The position numbers and the translations under genes were made by a program. This document shows positions 58,266 to 64,000 of a DNA stretch of 64,000 bases, piece after piece. Position 1 is the stretch's first letter, and every line of letters begins with the position of its first letter. Origin of the DNA: Diphasiastrum complanatum. Taxonomy: Eukaryota; Streptophyta; Lycopodiopsida; Lycopodiales; Lycopodiaceae. The notes under the pieces are model-generated. The model was not told where the DNA came from and ran no database searches. It was given only the letters and a program-made list of their open reading frames with translations. Where the stretch lies: contig CM055103.1 of NCBI GenBank assembly GCA_029204225.1, forward strand, positions 44,923,970 to 44,987,969, in the 5' to 3' direction.

Positions 58266-59675
58266 TTCATTACCTCTTATAGTTAGCTTTACATGAGACT
58301 CCATAGGTGTATCACTAGCTTTTGCATCTACCATATGAAATCTTTCTAGAATAGAATTAGCATATTTCTCTTGACAAATAAAAGTAGATTGAGAAGATAT
58401 AATGACTTCTATTCCCAAAATGTAATGCAAATTACCAAGATCATGCACCTCAAACTCCTTCTTAAGAGCATTAATCTTGATATCCTCCACATCTTGATTG
58501 TCTCCACCACTCAAGATGATATCATCCACATAGATTAGAAAGATAGTAACATCATTTCCAGCAAACCTATAATAAAGTGAATGATCATACTCACTCATAA
58601 CAAAGCCTTGAGAGAGTAAAAAAGTGTTAAGCTTAGCATACCAACTCCTTGGTGCTTGCTTAAGGCCATACAAACTCTTTTGTAGTAGACACACATGATT
58701 TGGTTTTGTTGATGAAATGTAGCTCTCGGGTTGCTCCATATACACTTCCTCCTCAAGATCACCATCATTCAATAATGCATTTGAAATGTCCATTTTCCAT
58801 AGATCCCATCCATAAAGTGTACCAAGTGAAATGATGAGTCGAATGCTTACCATCTTTGCCACGGGTGCAAAGGTCTCATCATAGTCAATCCCTTGTTGTT
58901 GAGCATATCCTTTTGCCACTAACCTTGCCTTGTACTTGTTGATAGATCCATTTTGGTTTGTCTTCACCTTGAAGATCCATTTGCATCCAATAGCTTTCTT
59001 ATTTTTAGGCAACTCCACCAATCTCCATGTTGCATTCTTCATAAGAGCTTGATACTCAAGATCCATTGCTTGGATCCACTCATTTTCTTTCCTTGCTTCA
59101 TCTACACTTGTAGGCTCATCAAAAGAGGTTAGGAAAGCAACATAATTTTCAGAAACTACTTGCTCACCCTTTTGATCATATGTGAGCCTTGAAGGTACTT
59201 GTATTTCTCTCGATGTTCTCCTTGGCTTTTGACTTGATGAAGGTCCATCATCATCACCATCCAAAGTAGGATCCTTTTCATCTACATCAAGAATGTTAGA
59301 TCCATACACACTACCATTAATCATGCTTGAAGACACTTCTGGAATGTTCCCCTCATCAAAAATGACATCTCTACCAACAATCACTTTGTTAGTAGAAGGA
59401 ATGTAAACCTTGTAGGCTTTACTCACCTCACTATATCCAACAAAAATACCTCTTCTTGAAGATGGATCCTCCTTAGTCCTATCATCAAGAGTAATGTTGA
59501 CATAGCATGTGCATCCAAAGGTTCTTAGAAAGTTGACACTCAGCCTCTTCTTGAATAGCATCTCAAAAGGTGTCCTTCCATCCAAAATAGCACTCAGCCA
59601 CCTATTGCACAAGAAATTGGCACACAGCAAAGCTTGATCCCAAAATGGTTTGTCAAGATTAGCACTTAACCTCAT
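58260..59675 (-). pseudogene. copia integrase C-terminus and reverse transcriptase
   Basis: 479-codon frame. Starts in the integrase tail (DKPFWDQALLCANFLCNR), then FVGYSEVSKAYKVY, then RT with MKNATWRLVELP, GCKWIFKVK, NKYKARLVAKGYAQQQGIDY, MDISNALLNDG and the YVDDIILSG active site near 58520. It runs into the insert described above. The frame is otherwise long and clean. Confidence 0.93.
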
Positions 59676-59887
59676 AGCTTTAGCACTTTCACATAAAATC
59701 CTATTATTTCAGCCACTCCATTTTGTTGTGGGGTCCTTAATGTTGTATACTCCCTCTTGATTCCATGCTCATCACAAAAGGCCTTGAACTTGGTAGATAT
59801 GTACTCACCACCATTGTCACTCCTTAAGCACTTGATATTTGTGGAAAATTGGTTCTCCCTTGCAATCTTGAACTTGATAAAGATATC
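59676..59887 (-). pseudogene. copia integrase fragment, fused to gag by deletion
   Basis: CLRSDNGGEYISTKF (second integrase Asp, about 59820) and TPQQNGVAE (catalytic Glu) are recognisable, then a stop. It follows the gag frame directly, so protease and the first integrase Asp were lost in one deletion. Confidence 0.85.
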
Positions 59888-60450
59888 CTACACTTCATCC
59901 TTGATCTTTAGCAGCAAACTTGGCAAAGTCTTTTGAATATAAATACTTTGAACAATGTTAGCATGAGCATCCAACAAGCTATTAAGAATCACTTGAATAA
60001 GCTCTCCTTCCTTAATGCTTTCATCAATGCAAGCCAACTCATCATTCAATGCTTTCATTCTCAAAACAAAAGTACTTGGAGTTTCTTCATTCTTTTGCAA
60101 ACAAGAAAAGATTTGCCTTCTTAGAGTCAACACTCTAGAAGTAGACTTGGATTCATAAAGCTTTTTCAATGAATTCCAAGCTTCCAAAGATTATGTGCAC
60201 TTACCAACTTCCTTGAGAAGCTCATTGGTAACATTCATCTTTATCATGTGTAGAGGCTTCTTGGCCCTCTGATCATACCTCACTTGATCTTGTTGTGTTG
60301 CTGGTCTCTCCTCCAAACCTACAACAATATCCAAATCATCATTCATCTCAAGAAGTGACTCCATCCTCACTTTCCAAAATGATTAGTTGCTTGAGGTAAG
60401 CCTATCATTGGCTTCCAACATGACTCCAATTGAGGTTACCACGTAGCAAT
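59888..60450 (-). pseudogene. copia gag of the internally deleted element
   Basis: N-terminal part around 60440-60190 (FWKVRMESL, then RAKKPLHMIKMNVTNELLKE), stop, then 99 codons (60187-59888) with ESKSTSRVLTLRRQI and ending KIKDEV. Similar to the gag at 53533-54110 but clearly diverged. Confidence 0.85.
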
Positions 60451-61025
60451 GACTTGGTCTTTTTTTTCAACCTGTTTCAATGCACAAGGAACTCCTTTGA
60501 ACAACAACAAATGCTTTCAAAAGAAATCACCAAGATTTGAAATTATCTCACAAATTCTCTTCTAGCACTTATACCAAGCAAATCAACACATAGAATCATG
60601 GAATCCTGATCAACCTATGATTTATCCTCAATCTAATGACTATTGCTACTTCCTAAGATTGAAACACACTCAAATGAAGTCCAACAATCTCACTATCTAG
60701 AGATCCAATTAAAACTAGGGTTTTGACAAAATCACAAAAAATTGACTATTCCAATCTACCAATGCTGAAAATCTGATATGCAATCTATTAGCAACCATTA
60801 GGCTGATCCATTGATCCAAAAATTGGCCAAATCCAGTATGTGAAATAAAAAATCAGAACTGATCAAGTTTGTAGACCTATATAGGATTTTGATCTACAAA
60901 AGATCCAATCTACAAAAGCAAAAAACTCGATTTTGGTGTAGAATCCTCTCTAGCATGCTCTAGCCTTGATATCTTCACCAAATCATTGATAGATCTGATT
61001 TCCTCCTTCATAACCTGAAACACAA
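60451..61025 (-). other. leader of copia element
   Basis: AT-rich sequence between PBS and gag, no frame. Confidence 0.6.
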
Positions 61026-61037
61026 GCTCTGATACCA
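61026..61037 (-). other. primer binding site of copia element
   Basis: On the minus strand TGGTATCAGAGC, directly next to the LTR; tRNA-Met type. Confidence 0.93.
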
Positions 61038-61665
61038 TGTGAAAGTTTTCAGATCCTTAAGATCCAATCAACTTGAAATATCTTTGGTTAGAAAGAGAAA
61101 TACAATACCAATCTCACCAATGTAGAAAAATCAGCATCTACACACAAAATAGAATGCAAACTCTAATAGAACTTGATAAAACATGAATCAAAATGTAATG
61201 TACTATTGCTTTATGTACAAAACCAGCAAGCTACTGTATTTCACAAGTGTGGATCCAAAAATAGCAAATGTAGATCATTCTACACATAGAATTGCAAGCA
61301 ATCACAAGTAGAACCCAAGAGAACATGTATAAGTATGAAATGAGATAGTGAAGAGAGAAGTTATGTCTATCCATGAGTTACATCCTTTTATAATAGGTCC
61401 AAACCATATTTGGCCACTTGGTTTTCTCACCAAAATGTAAACCCTACTATTTTTGGGTCTAGATTCAATGTACCCAACTATTCAAATTTGAATCTTCTAA
61501 AACTCACCTCCAAACTTTCCCACACTTTCAAAAAATGTTTATTCAAATGAAATTTAGACTAATGAACTTTGAAAAATTATTCTCTAAGTCTAAAACAAGT
61601 TTTGGCCTCAATATGCCAAATATGAAAATATTGACAAAATGTTCAAACTAGTTGAATCTTTCACA
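61038..61665 (-). repeat. 5' LTR of copia element
   Basis: 628 bp, TG...CA ends on the minus strand. Clearly older than the gypsy B pair: the copies differ at many positions and by a deletion. Confidence 0.92.
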
Positions 61666-61670
61666 ATAGA

Positions 61671-63100
61671 TTTGTCTGCTTCCCGAAGTATTGTAGTTGG
61701 TAAACGAGAGCAAGTTCAGATTGATCCATCGGAGAGGAATGAGGATTTGAGACAAGGATGAGGGAAGTGAGATGAAGCTTCAAGATGTATTATATGGTGG
61801 AACATGAGGGAATGAATGGATGGAAAAAAGAAATGAGATGAGTCTTGTGTGATTTTCCATATCTATCCATAATATAACCAATGCTCTTTGTACAATTCTC
61901 CATGGAATCATCATTGCTCGCTGTGCACTCAAAACTTCAATCTCTGATTGACTTGAGATTCCTTCAGTTTACATAGGCCGATGGGATTTCACACGTTGAT
62001 GACTTGTGCTTCTTGAGGCCACTACAAATGATTGAATGGATGATGTACAACAACGGTAGTATGGGCTTGAGACACGATTGACCACTACTCAATATACATT
62101 TTTCCAATGAAACATCGTTGTTGGCATTGGTAGGAACACTTGTCGGCTACGTCGGGTTGCACATAGCTTTTTGCTTATGCCCTTTACTGGTACAAGTTGC
62201 CACTTTATTGATGATGTGATGGCCATGGTGATGCAGTTGGAAAAGTGTGGATATCATATCGCTTACGTAAAACCAACTGCTTATTGAAAATGGTGTTGGT
62301 GGTGTTGTCGTGAATATTCCATCTTGTTGGGAAGATGGATCTTTTGCTGGATCACGAATGCAGCCCTATAATGTGTTCCATTTGTTTTGAAATAGAACAT
62401 TGACGATAAAGTGCATGGACTATTTCTTTTCTTGGTTGAGTGTTGTTGTAGTCATTTGTGTAAGCTGTGGAAGTGGATACAAATGACAATCCTTGTGAAA
62501 CTGCAATTGTAGAGGCTGGAATAGAATTGCCGATGAAATATCACCTACAGTTCACACCAAACCATACAACAATAGAACAAACAAACAGGCAGCAACAAAC
62601 GACATAGTTGACAGGACAAAACTTGAAATAAAAGAAAAAAAATGAAAAATTATAACAAATAACTCTATAGAAGGAATTGCATGACACTCTTGAACCAAAC
62701 TCTTGCAATGCAGTATTGAACTTGGCACAAGGCCATAGCTACAGTGTTACAAAAGAAAAACCAAAGTCATAACGTGTAATATTTATGGAGCATGAAATAA
62801 GACAAATATGCCCTAAATTACTTTCACTCAGATAAAAAAAAAATACGGGTTGTCATCTAGACACAAAACTAATGATCCATCAGGCGGTAGCTCAAAACTT
62901 GGCTCCAGGGTATAATATCAATTGCTTGGTCATAGAGACATAACAAAGACATAGATATGAGGTGGTACATTCTCGGCCTTATCTATGGATGGCATTTGGG
63001 ATAGACCTTACATGGTTGCTAGATAGGATGTAATTCTATTTGGATCAGAAGCAACTATGTATTCGTAGATGACAAAAGAATTAGTAATACTAGACGAGCT
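61671..63100. other. AT-rich intergenic sequence
   Basis: No gene, LTR or repeat array recognised. Confidence 0.4.
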
Positions 63101-63119
63101 TAGACACATCTAATACTAT

Positions 63120-63784
63120 TAATTTTGGTAATGTGCAAATGGATCAACTTGATGAGCAGACACATTGGTATCTTCTACACAATACATCGTTGGGTCTATG
63201 TAGTCAGAATCAACTTGGGTGATAGACGATGTAGCAATATGTTGACTCTCTACAAAAGGTTGTTGTGTTGGATGGGGAGTGATCGGCCTTGGATAATAAG
63301 ACTCTGGAAGAGTCTTCGGGTTTCAATTATCTTCTAATGGCCTTGAGTAATCCGACAAGGAATAGTTTAATGGCCATTTTTTCGGTGATTTTATCGTTAA
63401 CACACTCTACCTTGAGACGTTTAAAACGCTCAATATAGGTGCATACCACCTCTCTGCTCCTCATTTTGATCTGAGTCAATTGGTTGAAAGGGCTTTGAGT
63501 GAGCTTGGAGGGTTTAACCTTGTGGTGAGAGCTTTTTCTATGGTTTCCCATGACTCGATATTTGGGCTCTCTAGATTTCAATACCACTCTTTTGCATTGC
63601 CTTGTAGAACCATCAAGAACAATCTTAACTTTTCAGTGTTCGAGCTGTCTCCATAGAACTTACAAGCATTGTCGAAGTCTAGAAGGAAACAAATTGGGTC
63701 TGAGTCCCCATCATACTTCAGTTTATCGATTTGCAGAATCTTCTTTGCCACTTGTGGAGGTTGTGGATTTACACTTGTTGCCAT
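63120..63784 (-). pseudogene. Ty3/gypsy gag remnant
   Basis: From an ATG at 63784: 68 codons with LKYDGDSDPICFLLDFDNAC and LFLMVLQGNAKEWY, the Retrotrans_gag start. A frameshift near 63580 leads to 63587-63327, with MRSREVVCTYIERFKRLKVE and AIKLFLVGLLKAIRR, the C-terminal half of that domain. A further gag-like stretch may reach about 63120. No zinc knuckle or pol is seen. Confidence 0.8.
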
Positions 63785-63789
63785 CGTGA

Positions 63790-64000
63790 TCTAGCAGATA
63801 TTCTATGCACTTAGGTGATGGGTGATGGATGTTGATATCGACAGATTTGGCAAACTTATCGTGACGCAGATCTATGGCTTCCTACTAGGACACTTCTAAG
63901 GCATTCCCTACTAGAGGTGCCTAAAGCTATCAAACCAAATTCATCGTGATAAGATTGTCGGCGATGGAAGATGGATATGTACAATTCTAGGTGCAAAGTG
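63790..64000. other. window end, no feature seen
   Basis: Presumably leader of the gag remnant; nothing recognisable. Confidence 0.35.

Larger units (their letters stand above)
56785..61665 (-). mobile_element. Ty1/copia element with both LTRs, internally deleted
   Basis: About 4.9 kb. LTRs at 56785-57357 and 61038-61665, a tRNA-Met PBS next to the 5' LTR, and a purine tract next to the 3' LTR. Flanks GTAGA (56780-56784) and ATAGA (61666-61670) are a 4/5 target duplication. Between gag and integrase the zinc knuckle, protease and first part of integrase are missing. Confidence 0.93.

Overview
The window looks like nuclear DNA of a land plant with a large, repeat-rich genome. A gymnosperm or a fern would fit, but the window cannot decide between them. 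The evidence is one ordinary plant gene with introns up to 24.9 kb and a dense, layered load of Ty3/gypsy, Ty1/copia, LINE and hAT elements. I see no bacterial operons, CRISPR arrays, rRNA or tRNA genes.

The one host gene I can support is a PARP2-type poly(ADP-ribose) polymerase on the + strand. Its exons are too short to appear as long ORFs. I placed eleven coding exons between 4802 and 50507 by matching protein motifs and checking splice sites and codon phase. Together they give 921 nt, or 306 codons plus a stop, running from the regulatory domain to the C-terminus. The catalytic H-Y-E residues lie in exons at 23440, 48422 and 50415. The N-terminal exons lie to the left of the window.

Layout: 1-4000 is the 3' part of a decayed gypsy chromovirus (copy A) in an upstream intron. 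4802-23515 holds seven PARP exons, with introns carrying a decayed gypsy pol (about 5.0-6.7 kb), a minisatellite of hairpin-forming units (7.1-7.6 kb), GA microsatellites and three LINE fragments (12.4-17.2 kb). The 24.9-kb intron 23516-48421 is almost all one nested insertion. A hAT-like element (24829-46935, apparent 8-bp TSD with 7/8 match) is interrupted by an RT-less gag/protease retroelement (about 28.67-45.2 kb) bounded by 289-bp inverted repeats. That element is in turn interrupted by a nearly full-length gypsy chromovirus (copy B, 31517-37934, minus strand). Without the hAT block the intron would be about 2.8 kb. The last four PARP exons lie at 48422-50507.

Downstream of the gene are a copia element cut off before its RT (51.6-54.1 kb), a possible MULE fragment, a complete but internally deleted copia element with both LTRs (56785-61665), and a gypsy gag remnant (63.1-63.8 kb).

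The most unusual object is the RT-less element in the hAT. It has four zinc-knuckle-like motifs, a retropepsin, an integrase tail, three minisatellite arrays sharing one core motif, and a long coiled-coil reading frame (42398-44937) of unknown function. Its two ends are inverted rather than direct repeats.
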